In this document: piece after piece, positions 7,878 through 16,677 of the stretch
How positions within the stretch are numbered: the stretch's first letter is position 1
Layout of the letters: each line of letters begins with the position of its first letter
Assembly: GCF_019061305.1 (NCBI RefSeq)
Contig: NZ_JAHQZT010000020.1
Location: 1-50,908, forward strand
Source of the DNA: Marinobacterium weihaiense
GTDB lineage: Bacteria > Pseudomonadota > Gammaproteobacteria > Pseudomonadales > Balneatricaceae
Length of the DNA: 50,908 nt
Direction of reading: 5' to 3'
Program-made: the position numbers and the translations under genes
Notes under the pieces: generated by a model
Told to the model about the DNA's origin: nothing
What the model saw: only the letters and a program-made list of their open reading frames with translations
The model's database searches: none

Positions 7878-8327
7878 ATGAAAATTGCCGCGACTCTGGG
7901 GGCCGGAGTACTGACCCTTTGGGCGTCTCTGGTCCAGGCGCAGACCGATGTGGAAAAAGCCATCGACTATCGTCAGGGTGTGTATCGCGCCATGGACTGG
8001 AACCTGAGCCCGCTGGCCGCAATGGTACAGGGGCGCGTCGAATTCGATGCCGCGGCCTTTGCCGAGCGGAGCGAACGCATTCGTTTGCTGGGTTCGATTG
8101 TGGCAGAAGGGTTTGCGGATGCCGACAGTGGACGTGGTGATACGCGCGCGTCCTATCGTGTCTGGACTAACCGGGACCAGTTCGACGAACTGATGACCGA
8201 CATGCAGGCGCGTAGCAAGGCGCTCAGCGATGCTGCCCGTGCCGGCAAGCCTCGCGAGGCGTTGCGTCCGCTGCTGGGACAACTGGGGCAGAGTTGCAAG
8301 GCCTGTCATGACCGCTTCCGCGATTAG
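7878..8327 (+). CDS. Cytochrome c' (periplasmic)
   Basis: Cytochromes c' are four-helix periplasmic haem proteins that bind NO and may protect against it. The 149-residue precursor has a signal peptide (about 1-21, ending VQA) and a C-terminal haem site CKACH at 140-144, the usual place in this family. Length and the helical pattern agree. It is the last gene of its unit, and a rho-independent terminator follows at 8353. Confidence 0.85.
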   Translation: MKIAATLGAGVLTLWASLVQAQTDVEKAIDYRQGVYRAMDWNLSPLAAMVQGRVEFDAAAFAERSERIRLLGSIVAEGFADADSGRGDTRASYRVWTNRDQFDELMTDMQARSKALSDAARAGKPREALRPLLGQLGQSCKACHDRFRD

Positions 8328-8352
8328 TCGCGGCGGCATTATGGAGCCCAAC

Positions 8353-8390
8353 AAAAAAGCCCCGCGGGCGAATGCCAGCGGGGCTTTTTT
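8353..8390. terminator. Bidirectional rho-independent terminator
   Basis: AAAAAAGCCCCGC (8353-8365) pairs with GCGGGGCTTTTTT (8378-8390) across a 12-nt loop. A T-run is present on both strands, so it serves both the cytochrome c' gene (+) and glcB (-). Confidence 0.9.
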
Positions 8391-8407
8391 ATGCCTTCAG
8401 GCCCGGA

Positions 8408-10585
8408 TCAGCCGGCCTGCTGGGCTTTCAGTTCCAGGCGACGACGGTGCAGGACCGGCTCGGTGTAGCCGCTCGGCTGCTCGCAGCCCTTGATGACCAG
8501 TTCGCAGGCCGCCTGGAAGGCGATGCTGTCATCGAAGTTGGGTGCCATTGGCTGGTAGGTCGGATCGTCCGCATTCTGACGATCCACAACCGCCGCCATG
8601 CGCTGCAGGGTTTCCATCACCTGCTCCTGGGAGCAGATGCCGTGGTGCAGCCAGTTGGCGATATGCTGGCTGGAGATACGCAGGGTGGCGCGGTCTTCCA
8701 TCAGGCCGACATCGTTGATGTCCGGAACCTTGGAACAGCCCACACCCTGATCAACCCAGCGCACTACGTAGCCGAGGATGCCCTGGGCGTTGTTGTCCAG
8801 CTCCTGCTGGATCTCTTCAGCGCTCCAGTTCGGATTCTGCGCCACCGGGATGGTCAGAATGTCGTCCAGGCTGGCACGTTCGCGGGTCTTCAGCTCCTGC
8901 TGACGGGCGAACACATCCACCTTGTGGTAGTGCAGTGCGTGCAGGGCGGCCGCGGTCGGTGACGGCACCCAAGCGGTGTTGGCGCCGGACAGCGGGTGAC
9001 CGATCTTCTGCTCCAGCATGTTGGCCATCAGGTCCGGCATTGCCCACATGCCCTTGCCGATCTGGGCGCGGCCGCTGAGGCCGCAGGCCAGGCCGGTGTC
9101 CACGTTCCAGTCTTCGTAGGCTTTGATCCAGGCGGCGCCTTTCATCTCGCCCTTGCGAATCATCGGGCCCGCTTCCATAGAGGTGTGGATCTCGTCACCG
9201 GTACGGTCGAGGAAGCCGGTGTTGATGAACACCACGCGCTCTTTGGCGGCACGAATACATTCTTTCAGGTTGACAGTGGTGCGGCGCTCTTCGTCCATGA
9301 TGCCCATCTTCATGGTGAAGCGGGGCAGGCCGAGAGCATCTTCCACGCGACCGAAGAGTTCGTTGGCGAAGGCCACTTCTTCCGGGCCGTGCATCTTCGG
9401 CTTCACGATGTAGGTGGAACCGGTGGTGGCGTTGCGGAACGGGCCTTCGCCCTTGAGGTCGTGGATGGAGATCAGCGTGGTGACCACGCCATCCATGATG
9501 CCTTCAGGGATCTCGTTGCCGTCGCGGTCGATGATCGCCGGGTTGGTCATCAGGTGACCCACGTTGCGCACGAACATCAGGCTGCGGCCCTTCAGGGTCA
9601 GGCGGTCGCCGTTGGGCGCGGTGTATTCACGGTCCGGGTTCATGCGGCGGGTGAAGGTTTTACCGCCCTTCTGGATCTCTTCGGTCAGGGTGCCCTTCAT
9701 CAGGCCCAGCCAGTTCTTGTAGGCCAGGACCTTGTCTTCGGCATCAACAGCGGCCACGGAGTCTTCACAGTCCATGATGGTGGTCAGCGCGGCTTCCATC
9801 AGGATGTCCTTGACGCCGGCGGCATCGGACTTACCGATCTGGTTGTCGCGGTCGATCTGGATCTCGAAGTGCAGACCGTTGTGCTTCAGCAGAATGGCAG
9901 TCGGGCTGCTGGCGCTGCCGGTGTAGCCGGCCAGCTGTGACGGGCTGGCCAGACCGGTTTCGCCGCCATCACGCAGGGCGACGCAAAGCTGACCGTTCTG
10001 GATACTGTAACCGGCGGAATCCTTGTGCGAGGCACCGGCCAGGGGGGCGCTTTCGTCGAGGAAGTCACGACCGAAGGCGATGACCTTGGCACCGCGTGCC
10101 GGGTTGTAGCCCTGGCCCTTCTCGGCGCCGTTGTCTTCGGAGATGGCATCGGTACCGTACAGGGCGTCATACAGACTGCCCCAGCGCGCATTGGCCGCGT
10201 TCAGGGCGTAACGGGCGTTCATCACCGGTACCACCAGCTGCGGACCGGCCAGAGTGGCCATTTCCGGGTCCACGTTCTCGGTGGTGGCGGTGAAGTCTTC
10301 GCCTTCCGGCAGCAGGTAACCGATCTCCTGCAGGAACGACTTGTAGGCATCAAAGTTGAAGGCGTCGCCGCGGTTGTCGCGATGCCAGGCGTCGATCTGC
10401 GCCTGCAGAGCATCACGTTTGGCCAGCAGCTCACGGTTACGCGGTGCGAGGTCGTGTACGATGCTGTCGAAGTTGCTCCAGAAGGCTTCCACTTCGACGC
10501 CGGTGCCCGGCAGTGCTTCGTTGTTGATGAAATCGTAAAGCTCTTTGGCGACCTGCAGGCCACCGACCTGTACCCGTTGGCTCAT
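8408..10585 (-). CDS. glcB: Malate synthase G
   Basis: This enzyme condenses glyoxylate with acetyl-CoA to malate in glyoxylate and glycolate metabolism. The 725-residue length and family segments identify the G form: [32 protein letters not shown] and [14 protein letters not shown] are all intact. The gene stands alone: no glycolate oxidase genes and no isocitrate lyase are nearby. About 280 bp of non-coding DNA precede the ATG, including a hairpin CCCCG/CGGGG near 10615. Confidence 0.97.
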   Translation of the reverse strand: MSQRVQVGGLQVAKELYDFINNEALPGTGVEVEAFWSNFDSIVHDLAPRNRELLAKRDALQAQIDAWHRDNRGDAFNFDAYKSFLQEIGYLLPEGEDFTATTENVDPEMATLAGPQLVVPVMNARYALNAANARWGSLYDALYGTDAISEDNGAEKGQGYNPARGAKVIAFGRDFLDESAPLAGASHKDSAGYSIQNGQLCVALRDGGETGLASPSQLAGYTGSASSPTAILLKHNGLHFEIQIDRDNQIGKSDAAGVKDILMEAALTTIMDCEDSVAAVDAEDKVLAYKNWLGLMKGTLTEEIQKGGKTFTRRMNPDREYTAPNGDRLTLKGRSLMFVRNVGHLMTNPAIIDRDGNEIPEGIMDGVVTTLISIHDLKGEGPFRNATTGSTYIVKPKMHGPEEVAFANELFGRVEDALGLPRFTMKMGIMDEERRTTVNLKECIRAAKERVVFINTGFLDRTGDEIHTSMEAGPMIRKGEMKGAAWIKAYEDWNVDTGLACGLSGRAQIGKGMWAMPDLMANMLEQKIGHPLSGANTAWVPSPTAAALHALHYHKVDVFARQQELKTRERASLDDILTIPVAQNPNWSAEEIQQELDNNAQGILGYVVRWVDQGVGCSKVPDINDVGLMEDRATLRISSQHIANWLHHGICSQEQVMETLQRMAAVVDRQNADDPTYQPMAPNFDDSIAFQAACELVIKGCEQPSGYTEPVLHRRRLELKAQQAG

Positions 10586-10803
10586 TTTCTTGCCTCAATT
10601 TGTCTGCTCGTTCACCCCGATGAAGGCGGGGCCGTGACGATAATCGGTCCATTAAAGGATTTTGCAGTGCGAAAAATAGCGCAAAAAAAAATGCCTGTCC
10701 CACTTTTGCGGCTAAAGTATGAGGGAGTGGATCGATGGTGGCAGTTTCGTGAAAGATCGGCGGGTGTTGACAGTTTTTCGAGACTTTTTCGTTATTTTTT
10801 TAC

Positions 10804-10830
10804 AAAAAAGGGGCCTGTCAGCGGCCCCTT
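10804..10830 (-). terminator. Rho-independent terminator of the small membrane protein gene
   Basis: AAGGGGCC and GGCCCCTT form an 8-bp stem with a 7-nt loop. On the minus strand it is followed by TTTTTTG, as expected after the gene ending at 10869. Confidence 0.85.
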
Positions 10831-10868
10831 GTATACGCGGTAAACAGAATTGACCGCTTGTCGTAATT

Positions 10869-11228
10869 TTAGAACATCCAGCTGCCGGAATCCGCCAGCG
10901 GCTGACGTTTCTCCAGGCGCTGAAGCCCCTTCACGCAGCGCACGATAAACCATACCAGCGTGAACAGCAGAATCAGGTAGCCAACCAGGAACATTGCGGT
11001 CACTACACCGATAAAACCGTACAGCAAACCGATCCAGAAGGTGCGGATCTGCCAGCGGTAGTGATCGCGCAGCCAGTCGGGAGCATCGCTCTTGTAGATG
11101 TAGGCCATCACCAGTCCCACCAGGCCCGTGATCCCCACAACCAGGCTGATAAAGTACAGGATGTAGACAATCTTGGCATTGCCCGGCTCGCCGGTGTGCT
11201 GCTGGATGTCGGTGGTTTGTTCGGTCAT
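10869..11228 (-). CDS. DUF4870/COG3671-like small inner-membrane protein
   Basis: The 119-residue protein starts at an ATG preceded by AAGGAGAGACG. It has three hydrophobic segments (about 24-43, 64-90 and an adjoining helix). The motif WLRDHYRWQIRTFWIG is typical of this uncharacterised membrane family. A terminator lies 39 bp downstream. Function is unknown. Confidence 0.75.
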   Translation of the reverse strand: MTEQTTDIQQHTGEPGNAKIVYILYFISLVVGITGLVGLVMAYIYKSDAPDWLRDHYRWQIRTFWIGLLYGFIGVVTAMFLVGYLILLFTLVWFIVRCVKGLQRLEKRQPLADSGSWMF

Positions 11229-11356
11229 TCGTCTCTCCTTGGTCAGTGCTCGCATGTCCTGGTCTGGCGCGATGCAGTACAGCCGGCAGGATGCCGGCCG
11301 GCTTGATGCGGGGCTCATTAAACCGTTTGTTGAGGGGTTTGTTAAGTGGTATCAGC

Positions 11357-11389
11357 GATGCCCCGTCGGCACAGCACCGACGGGGCATC
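11357..11389. repeat. Strong 13-bp hairpin downstream of dctM
   Basis: GATGCCCCGTCGG (11357-11369) and CCGACGGGGCATC (11377-11389) pair perfectly with a 7-nt loop. There is no T-run, so it may stabilise the 3' end of the dctM message or be a REP-like repeat rather than a standard terminator. Confidence 0.7.
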
Positions 11390-11398
11390 TGAAGGTGT

Positions 11399-11420
11399 GC
11401 CGGGGCATCGCTGCCCCGGC
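11399..11420. repeat. Second hairpin directly after dctM
   Basis: GCCGGGGCA (11399-11407) and TGCCCCGGC (11412-11420) pair perfectly around a TCGC loop, ten bases past the dctM stop codon. It shares the GGGGCATCG core with its neighbour at 11357-11389. Confidence 0.7.
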
Positions 11421-11429
11421 TCGGCCTGG

Positions 11430-12701
11430 TCACAGGTAGAACGGCAGGTACAGGGCGACCTTGGGGAAGAAGAATACGATCAACAGGCAGGCGAACATCA
11501 GCAGGATGAACGGCCAGACACCGCGCACCACATCCATGACCGGCCCGCCGGCCACGGCCTGTATCACGAACAGGTTGAGCCCCACCGGTGGCGTGATCAG
11601 GGCACACTCGATCATGATGACAAAGATGATGCCGAACCAGATCGGATCGATCCCCAGCGGCGCCAGCGAGGGGTAGAGCACCGGCATCATGATCAGCAGC
11701 ATGGAGATCGATTCCAGGAAGAAGCCCATGATCAGCAATACCAGGCACACCGCCAGGATGAACAGACCGGCTTCGCCGATGTGCAGGCTGACGAACATCG
11801 AGATCTCCTGCGGAATCTGGTACAGGGTGATCGCCTTGCCGAACACCTTGGCCCCGGCAATGATCAGGAAGATGGTGATGGAGGTCTTCATGGTATCCAT
11901 GCAGGCCGCCTTGAAACCGCTCCAGGTCAGGGTGCGCAGTGCCAGCACGATCACCAGCGACAGGGTCACGCCGATGGCGGCGGATTCGGTCGGCGTGAAC
12001 ACGCCGGCGTAGATACCGCCAATGATCAGCGCGGCCAGCAACAGGGTCGGCAGGGCACGCAGGGTTGAGCCGCGACGTTCGCCCCAGGATGCCTTGGCGA
12101 CCGGGGTGCAGGCCTTGCCGAAGATGGCATACAGGAAACTGAAGCCGATGAAGCTGCCGGCCATGAGCAGGCCCGGCACCACGCCGGCCAGGAACAGGTC
12201 CACGATCGATTCTTCGGTGATGACGCCATACACGATCATCGGAATCGAGGGCGGGATCAGAATGCCCAGGGTGCCGCCGGCGGCGATCAGGCCGAGCACG
12301 AAGGGGCGGTGGTAGCCGCGGTCGGTCATCTCCTTGATGGCGACGCTGCCGATGGTGGCGGCGGTGGCCACCGACGAGCCGGAGATGGCCGAGAAAATGG
12401 TGCACGAGGAGATAGTGGCGATGCCCAGGCCACCGGGCCAGTGACCGACCCAGCTCTGTACTGCGTTGAACAGGTCCTTGCCCACGCCGCCTTGCAGCAG
12501 GATGTTGGACATCAGCAGGAACAGCGGCACCGACAGCAGGATGAAGCTGTCGAACGAGGAATACAGCGCCATGGGCACCATCAGCGGCGAGATATCCGCC
12601 AGCAGCAGCATGGCCAGGCCAAGCCCGCCGAGGACAAAACCGACCGGTACGCCGGTCAGCAGCAGCATCAGCAGGGCGAAAATGATCAGTGCAACCGTCA
12701 T
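11430..12701 (-). CDS. dctM: TRAP transporter large permease (DctM type)
   Basis: This is the channel-forming subunit of a TRAP transporter, which uses the sodium gradient to import organic acids delivered by a periplasmic binding protein. The 423-residue protein is almost entirely hydrophobic with about 12 membrane segments. It carries the family segments SGSSVATAATIGSVAIKEM and GTLGILIPPSIPMIVYG. The start at 12701 overlaps the dctQ stop codon by 4 bp (ATGA), implying coupled translation. The substrate is inferred only from the CoA-transferase and lyase genes of the same cassette. Confidence 0.95.
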   Translation of the reverse strand: MTVALIIFALLMLLLTGVPVGFVLGGLGLAMLLLADISPLMVPMALYSSFDSFILLSVPLFLLMSNILLQGGVGKDLFNAVQSWVGHWPGGLGIATISSCTIFSAISGSSVATAATIGSVAIKEMTDRGYHRPFVLGLIAAGGTLGILIPPSIPMIVYGVITEESIVDLFLAGVVPGLLMAGSFIGFSFLYAIFGKACTPVAKASWGERRGSTLRALPTLLLAALIIGGIYAGVFTPTESAAIGVTLSLVIVLALRTLTWSGFKAACMDTMKTSITIFLIIAGAKVFGKAITLYQIPQEISMFVSLHIGEAGLFILAVCLVLLIMGFFLESISMLLIMMPVLYPSLAPLGIDPIWFGIIFVIMIECALITPPVGLNLFVIQAVAGGPVMDVVRGVWPFILLMFACLLIVFFFPKVALYLPFYL

Positions 12702-13264
12702 CAGATATTTACCTCTTCTGCTGCCTGCAGGTGGCCGGTCAGCACCAGTGCCGCTTCCGTCAGGCACTGAATGAACAGCAGGCCGAAGCCGACCGGAATG
12801 GCGCTTTTGGTGATCCACATCGGCAGCCCCAGCATGGAGGCCGATGCCGAGCCCATGGCGACGGATTCAATGACGATTTCGGTGCCGTACCAGGCGACCC
12901 AGGCCGAGAACAGGCCCACCACCAGCAGTGACCAGAGTTCGGCCAGAATCCGCAGGCGCGGTCCGAAGCGGTTGATCAGCATGTCGATGCGAATCAGGGC
13001 CTGGTGCTGCAGCAGCCAGCTGGCGCCCAGACAGGAGGCCCAGATCTGGCACAGCAGGGACAGGTCTTCCACCCAGATGGTGGGGGACAGGAATACGTAT
13101 CGTGCGACCACCTCGTAGGTGATCATCACCGCAATGGTGGCGAACAGGGCGGCTGCCAGGCGTCCGCACAGGGTCACGACGGCGTGGTTGAAACGAACCC
13201 AGCGCGACGCGTGTTGCGCGCGCCAGGCCTGCTTGTCATGTGGGGGGGCGTTTACATCTGACAT
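12701..13264 (-). CDS. dctQ: TRAP transporter small permease (DctQ type)
   Basis: The 187-residue protein has four membrane helices. It carries the DctQ segment RYVFLSPTIWVEDLSLLCQI followed by WASCLGASWLL, and pairs with DctM. The ATG at 13264 is chosen because the N-terminus before it (to 13339) is uncharacteristic and would run into the terminator-like hairpin after dctP. It overlaps dctM by 4 bp. Confidence 0.93.
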   Translation of the reverse strand: MSDVNAPPHDKQAWRAQHASRWVRFNHAVVTLCGRLAAALFATIAVMITYEVVARYVFLSPTIWVEDLSLLCQIWASCLGASWLLQHQALIRIDMLINRFGPRLRILAELWSLLVVGLFSAWVAWYGTEIVIESVAMGSASASMLGLPMWITKSAIPVGFGLLFIQCLTEAALVLTGHLQAAEEVNI

Positions 13265-13290
13265 GGGTACTTCCGACAACGGGTAAACGG

Positions 13291-13325
13291 AAAAAGACGG
13301 ACCCCCTCGCAAGAAGAGGCCCGTC
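13291..13325 (-). terminator. Intergenic terminator/attenuator between dctP and dctQ
   Basis: On the minus strand GACGGGCCTC pairs imperfectly with GGGGGTCCGTC and is followed by TTTTT. Placed after the binding-protein gene, it would let dctP be made in excess of the two permease genes, a common arrangement for binding-protein transporters. Confidence 0.65.
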
Positions 13326-13345
13326 AAGGGGGGTAACAACCGGGA

Positions 13346-14332
13346 TCAAAGGGCGCGGGCGGCGTCGATGACCTGCTGACCCAGCGGGCCGGCATTCTCG
13401 ATGAAGCTGTCCAGCACCGGGCGGGTTGCCTGCTGCCATTTGGCCACGTCGTCTGCGCTCAGCTCGATCACGTTCATTTCATTCTTGGCATTGGCCACGG
13501 CGTTGGCTTCCAGCGTCTGGATCTTCTCGCGCAGCTGCTGCTCGACCTTCACCGCCGCGTTTTGCAGGATCTCGCGCTCACGGTCAGTCAGGCCCTGCCA
13601 GACCTTCTCGTTGATGATGGTCATGAATTCGATGTTGGCATGGTTGGTCAGGGTCAGATGGTCCATGACCTGATACAGTTTACGCGGGCCCACGGCGGTC
13701 ACACCGGTCATGCCGGCATCGACGGTGCCGCGCTGGTAGGCCAGGAACTGCTCGGAACCGGCCATCACGGTCGGGGCGGCATCAACCGACTTGGCGAACT
13801 CGCCCAGGGTCTTGCCGAACACGCGCACCTTCATGCCATCCATATCTTCGGGCAGATGAATCGGCTTTTTCTTGGACAGCAGGGCAACACCGCCGTAGGC
13901 CTGCCACCACAGCGGACGGGCGCCGGTATTGATGATTTCGGCATCCAGCAGGTTGCGCAGCTCGCTGCCCGGTGCGGTTGCCTTCACCACCTTGTCGTAG
14001 GTGGGGAACATGAAGGGCACATAGAATACGTCCACGGCCGGGATGGTGCCGGCCAGCTGGGTCACGCTCATCACACCCATTTCGATGGCGCCGGAGCTGA
14101 CGGCGTTATGCACTTCCTTGTCCTTGTACAGCTGGGCTGCCGGGAAGATTTGGATCTTGATGTCACCGTTGCTGGTGCTTTCAACTTCATTTTTGAAGTC
14201 CACCAGGTTCTGGCCCAAGTGATGTTTCAGCGGCAGTTGCAGGGTGACCTTGAGCGTGGTTTCCGCCAGTGCGGGCATCGCGGTCAGGGCGGTCATCAGC
14301 ATGCCCGAGCAGAGCAGGTTTTTCAGTTTCAT
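13346..14332 (-). CDS. dctP: TRAP transporter periplasmic binding protein (DctP type)
   Basis: The 328-residue precursor has a signal peptide (about 1-23, ending MPALA). DctP-family features include EVESTSNGDIKIQIFPAAQL, ALLSKKKPIHLPEDMDGMKV followed by RVFGKTLGEF, and AYQRGTVDAGMTG, where the conserved Arg usually contacts the substrate carboxylate. The ATG at 14332 is chosen over the one six bases upstream because AAGGA then has normal spacing. It follows the lyase gene by about 40 bp in the same direction. Confidence 0.93.
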   Translation of the reverse strand: MKLKNLLCSGMLMTALTAMPALAETTLKVTLQLPLKHHLGQNLVDFKNEVESTSNGDIKIQIFPAAQLYKDKEVHNAVSSGAIEMGVMSVTQLAGTIPAVDVFYVPFMFPTYDKVVKATAPGSELRNLLDAEIINTGARPLWWQAYGGVALLSKKKPIHLPEDMDGMKVRVFGKTLGEFAKSVDAAPTVMAGSEQFLAYQRGTVDAGMTGVTAVGPRKLYQVMDHLTLTNHANIEFMTIINEKVWQGLTDREREILQNAAVKVEQQLREKIQTLEANAVANAKNEMNVIELSADDVAKWQQATRPVLDSFIENAGPLGQQVIDAARAL

Positions 14333-14372
14333 GATCATTCCTTGTTTATCGTTCTCGTTGTGGTGGGCCTGA

Positions 14373-15332
14373 TCAGGTGCGGCCGTTTTGCATCAACTGT
14401 TGTACCGATTCGGGCAGTGGGCGGGTACGGCCCCGGGGACCAGCCTTGCCGATCTGGCCGGGCAGATCATGGGCGACGATCTCGCTCAGGCGCTGCGACT
14501 GCTGTAGCAGCCCGTCCAGGCTAACCCCGGTGTTCAGGCCCATCTCGTGCAGCATGTGCACCAGATCTTCGGTGCAGATGTTGCCGGTGGCGCCAGGGGC
14601 AAAGGGACAGCCGCCCAGCCCGCCCAGGGACGCGTCAAACTGATCCATGCCCGCGGCCAGCGCCGCCAGCACATTGCTCAGGCCGAGGCCACGGGTGTTG
14701 TGGAAGTGCAGGGTGACGTCCAGTTCGGGCCAGCGTGCGCGTACCGCCTGGCAGAGGTCGTACACCTGGTTGGGCACGGCCATGCCGGTGGTGTCGGCCA
14801 GGGTGATGCTGTGCAGTCCCCGTTCCAGGTAGGCGTCGATGAAGCCCAGTACCCGCTCGGTCGCCTGGGCGCCCTCGAAGGGACAGCCGAAGGCCGTGGC
14901 CAGCGAGCCGTTCAGGCGCATCGGCGTACCGGCGCTCATCTCGGCAATGCGGGCAAACTGCTGCAGCGACTGGTCGCAGGTCATGCGCATGTTGGCCAAG
15001 TTGTGACTTTCGCTGACCGACATCACCAGGTTGATTTCATCCACCGCCAGCTCCAGCGCGCGGGCACAGCCCTTCTCGTTGGGCACCAGCGCGACCCAGG
15101 TGGTGTCGGTGTCACGGGTGATGCCGCGCATCACCTCCTCGGCGTCGCGCAGATTGGGGACGGCGCGGGGGGAGACAAAGGAGGTGACTTCCACCTTGGA
15201 CAGGCCCAGTCGTGCCAGCGCATTGATCAGCTCGATCTTGGTCTCGGTAGGGACAAACGCGGGTTCGCTCTGAAAGCCGTCGCGGGTGACCACTTCGTTG
15301 ACCCTGATCTGCTGCGGGAAATGGGCAAACAT
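14373..15332 (-). CDS. HMG-CoA lyase family enzyme
   Basis: These enzymes cleave 3-hydroxy-3-methylglutaryl-CoA or related acyl-CoAs such as citramalyl-CoA. The 319-residue protein keeps the active site: Arg17-Asp18 (VTRDGFQSE), metal ligands His209 and His211 (HFHNTRG), catalytic Cys242 in GLGGCPFAPGATGN, and Asn251. The His-Cys and Cys-Asn spacings (33 and 9) equal those of the human enzyme. The N-terminal FQSE, where LQNE is usual, and HNT, where HDT is usual, suggest a variant substrate. The start overlaps the CoA-transferase stop by 4 bp. I infer that it cleaves the CoA ester formed by that enzyme. Confidence 0.88.
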   Translation of the reverse strand: MFAHFPQQIRVNEVVTRDGFQSEPAFVPTETKIELINALARLGLSKVEVTSFVSPRAVPNLRDAEEVMRGITRDTDTTWVALVPNEKGCARALELAVDEINLVMSVSESHNLANMRMTCDQSLQQFARIAEMSAGTPMRLNGSLATAFGCPFEGAQATERVLGFIDAYLERGLHSITLADTTGMAVPNQVYDLCQAVRARWPELDVTLHFHNTRGLGLSNVLAALAAGMDQFDASLGGLGGCPFAPGATGNICTEDLVHMLHEMGLNTGVSLDGLLQQSQRLSEIVAHDLPGQIGKAGPRGRTRPLPESVQQLMQNGRT

Positions 15333-16561
15333 CAGAGGGCCCCCTTGTCCTTCAGGCGCTGGATGGCGTCGGCGTCATAGCCGATGCCGGCCAGGATTTC
15401 CTCGTTGTGCTCACCCAGCTTGGGACCCAGCCAACGGGTGGTGCCGGGGGTGGCGCTGAGCTTGGGCACGATGCCGGGCAGGGAGATTTCCTCGCCGTCC
15501 GGCAGCGGCTGCTCGGTAATCATGCCGCGGGCACGGAAGTGCGGGTCTTCGAAAATCTCGGCGGCGGTGTTGATGCCGCTGGAGGGCACGGCCGCCTCTT
15601 CCAGTACCTGCAGGGCGTCCTTTAGGCTACGGCTGGAAGTCCAGGCCTCGATCGCCTGATCCAGTTCGTCGCTGCGGCGGGCACGGCCATCGTTGTGTGC
15701 CAGCTCCGGGTCGTCCGCCAGATCGGGGCGATCGATGGCGTGCATCAGGCGCTTGAAGATGCTGTCGCTGTTGGCGGCGATGACGATATAGCGGTCATCG
15801 GCACTGCGGTAAGTGCTGGAGGGCGCGATGCCTGGCATGCTGGCGCCGGTACGCTCGCGCACGAAGCCAAACATGCCGTATTCCGGGATCAGGCTTTCCA
15901 TCACCCCGAACACCGCCTCGTACAGGGCCACGTCAACATACTGGCCTTTGCCGCCGTTCACCTTGAGGTGGTGCATCGCCATCATGGCGCCGATAACGCC
16001 GTACAGGGAGGCCAGGGTGTCACCGATGCTGACGCCGGCACGGACCGGCGGGCGGTCCGGGTAACCGGCCAAGTAGCGCAGGCCGCCAATGGATTCGGCG
16101 ATAGCGGCAAAGCCGGGACGCGAGGCATAGGGGCCATCCTGGCCGTAGCCGGATACGCGGATCATGATCAGTGACGGGTTGATCGCGGACAGCTGCTCCC
16201 AGCCCAGGTTCCACTTTTCCAGGGTGCCGGGGCGGAAGTTTTCGATCACGATGTCGCACTCTTCCACCAGCTTGTGGATCACGTCCTGCGCCTCGGTGTC
16301 CTTGAGGTTCAGCGTCAGCGACTTCTTGTTGCGGCTCTGGGAATACCACCAGAGCGAGGTGTCCTTGTGCATCTTGCGCCAGCGGCGCAGGGGGTCGCCG
16401 GTGCCCGGCGGCTCGACCTTGATCACTTCGGCGCCGAACTGGGCCAGAATGCTAGCGGCATAAGGCCCGGCAATCAGCGAGCCCAGTTCGAGTACGCGTA
16501 CACCCGCCAGCGGCAGCGGCTGATCGGCCTGTTCCTTGGCGCAGGACTGTTCCTCGGTCAT
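15332..16561 (-). CDS. CaiB/BaiF (class III) CoA-transferase
   Basis: Class III CoA-transferases move CoA between carboxylic acids through an aspartyl-CoA intermediate. The 409-residue protein shows the N-terminal LELGSLIAGPYAASILAQFG, then IENFRPGTLEKW and SGYGQDGPYASRPGF. The likely catalytic Asp181 lies in GVSIGDTLAS. It is translationally coupled to the lyase gene and lies 116 bp after a LysR gene. With the lyase and TRAP genes it probably activates an imported dicarboxylate, with succinyl-CoA or acetyl-CoA as donor (inference). Confidence 0.92.
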   Translation of the reverse strand: MTEEQSCAKEQADQPLPLAGVRVLELGSLIAGPYAASILAQFGAEVIKVEPPGTGDPLRRWRKMHKDTSLWWYSQSRNKKSLTLNLKDTEAQDVIHKLVEECDIVIENFRPGTLEKWNLGWEQLSAINPSLIMIRVSGYGQDGPYASRPGFAAIAESIGGLRYLAGYPDRPPVRAGVSIGDTLASLYGVIGAMMAMHHLKVNGGKGQYVDVALYEAVFGVMESLIPEYGMFGFVRERTGASMPGIAPSSTYRSADDRYIVIAANSDSIFKRLMHAIDRPDLADDPELAHNDGRARRSDELDQAIEAWTSSRSLKDALQVLEEAAVPSSGINTAAEIFEDPHFRARGMITEQPLPDGEEISLPGIVPKLSATPGTTRWLGPKLGEHNEEILAGIGYDADAIQRLKDKGAL

Positions 16562-16623
16562 TTTTACCTCGTCTTCGGATCACATGACTACAACACTGTG
16601 TTTGATGATGATCCCGAAGTGGC

Positions 16624-16644
16624 AAATGACAAAATGGTTAAATG
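16624..16644. promoter_or_regulatory. Three AAATG direct repeats with 8-bp period before the CoA-transferase gene
   Basis: AAATG occurs at 16624, 16632 and 16640, exactly 8 bp apart, within the 116-bp gap between the LysR gene and the catabolic genes. It is a candidate regulator-binding site. The periodicity is seen; the function is inferred. Confidence 0.35.
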
Positions 16645-16677
16645 CGAGGCTGCCATCGTCATTCGCGATGGCTGGCG

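Noticed and set aside
8996-9940. 314-codon plus-strand frame inside glcB
   Set aside because: His/Gly/Val-rich shadow of malate synthase G.
10767-10798. TTGACA followed by an AT-rich stretch, promoter-like on the plus strand
   Set aside because: The -10 match is poor at normal spacing and no plus-strand gene follows; the AT-richness belongs to the adjacent terminator.
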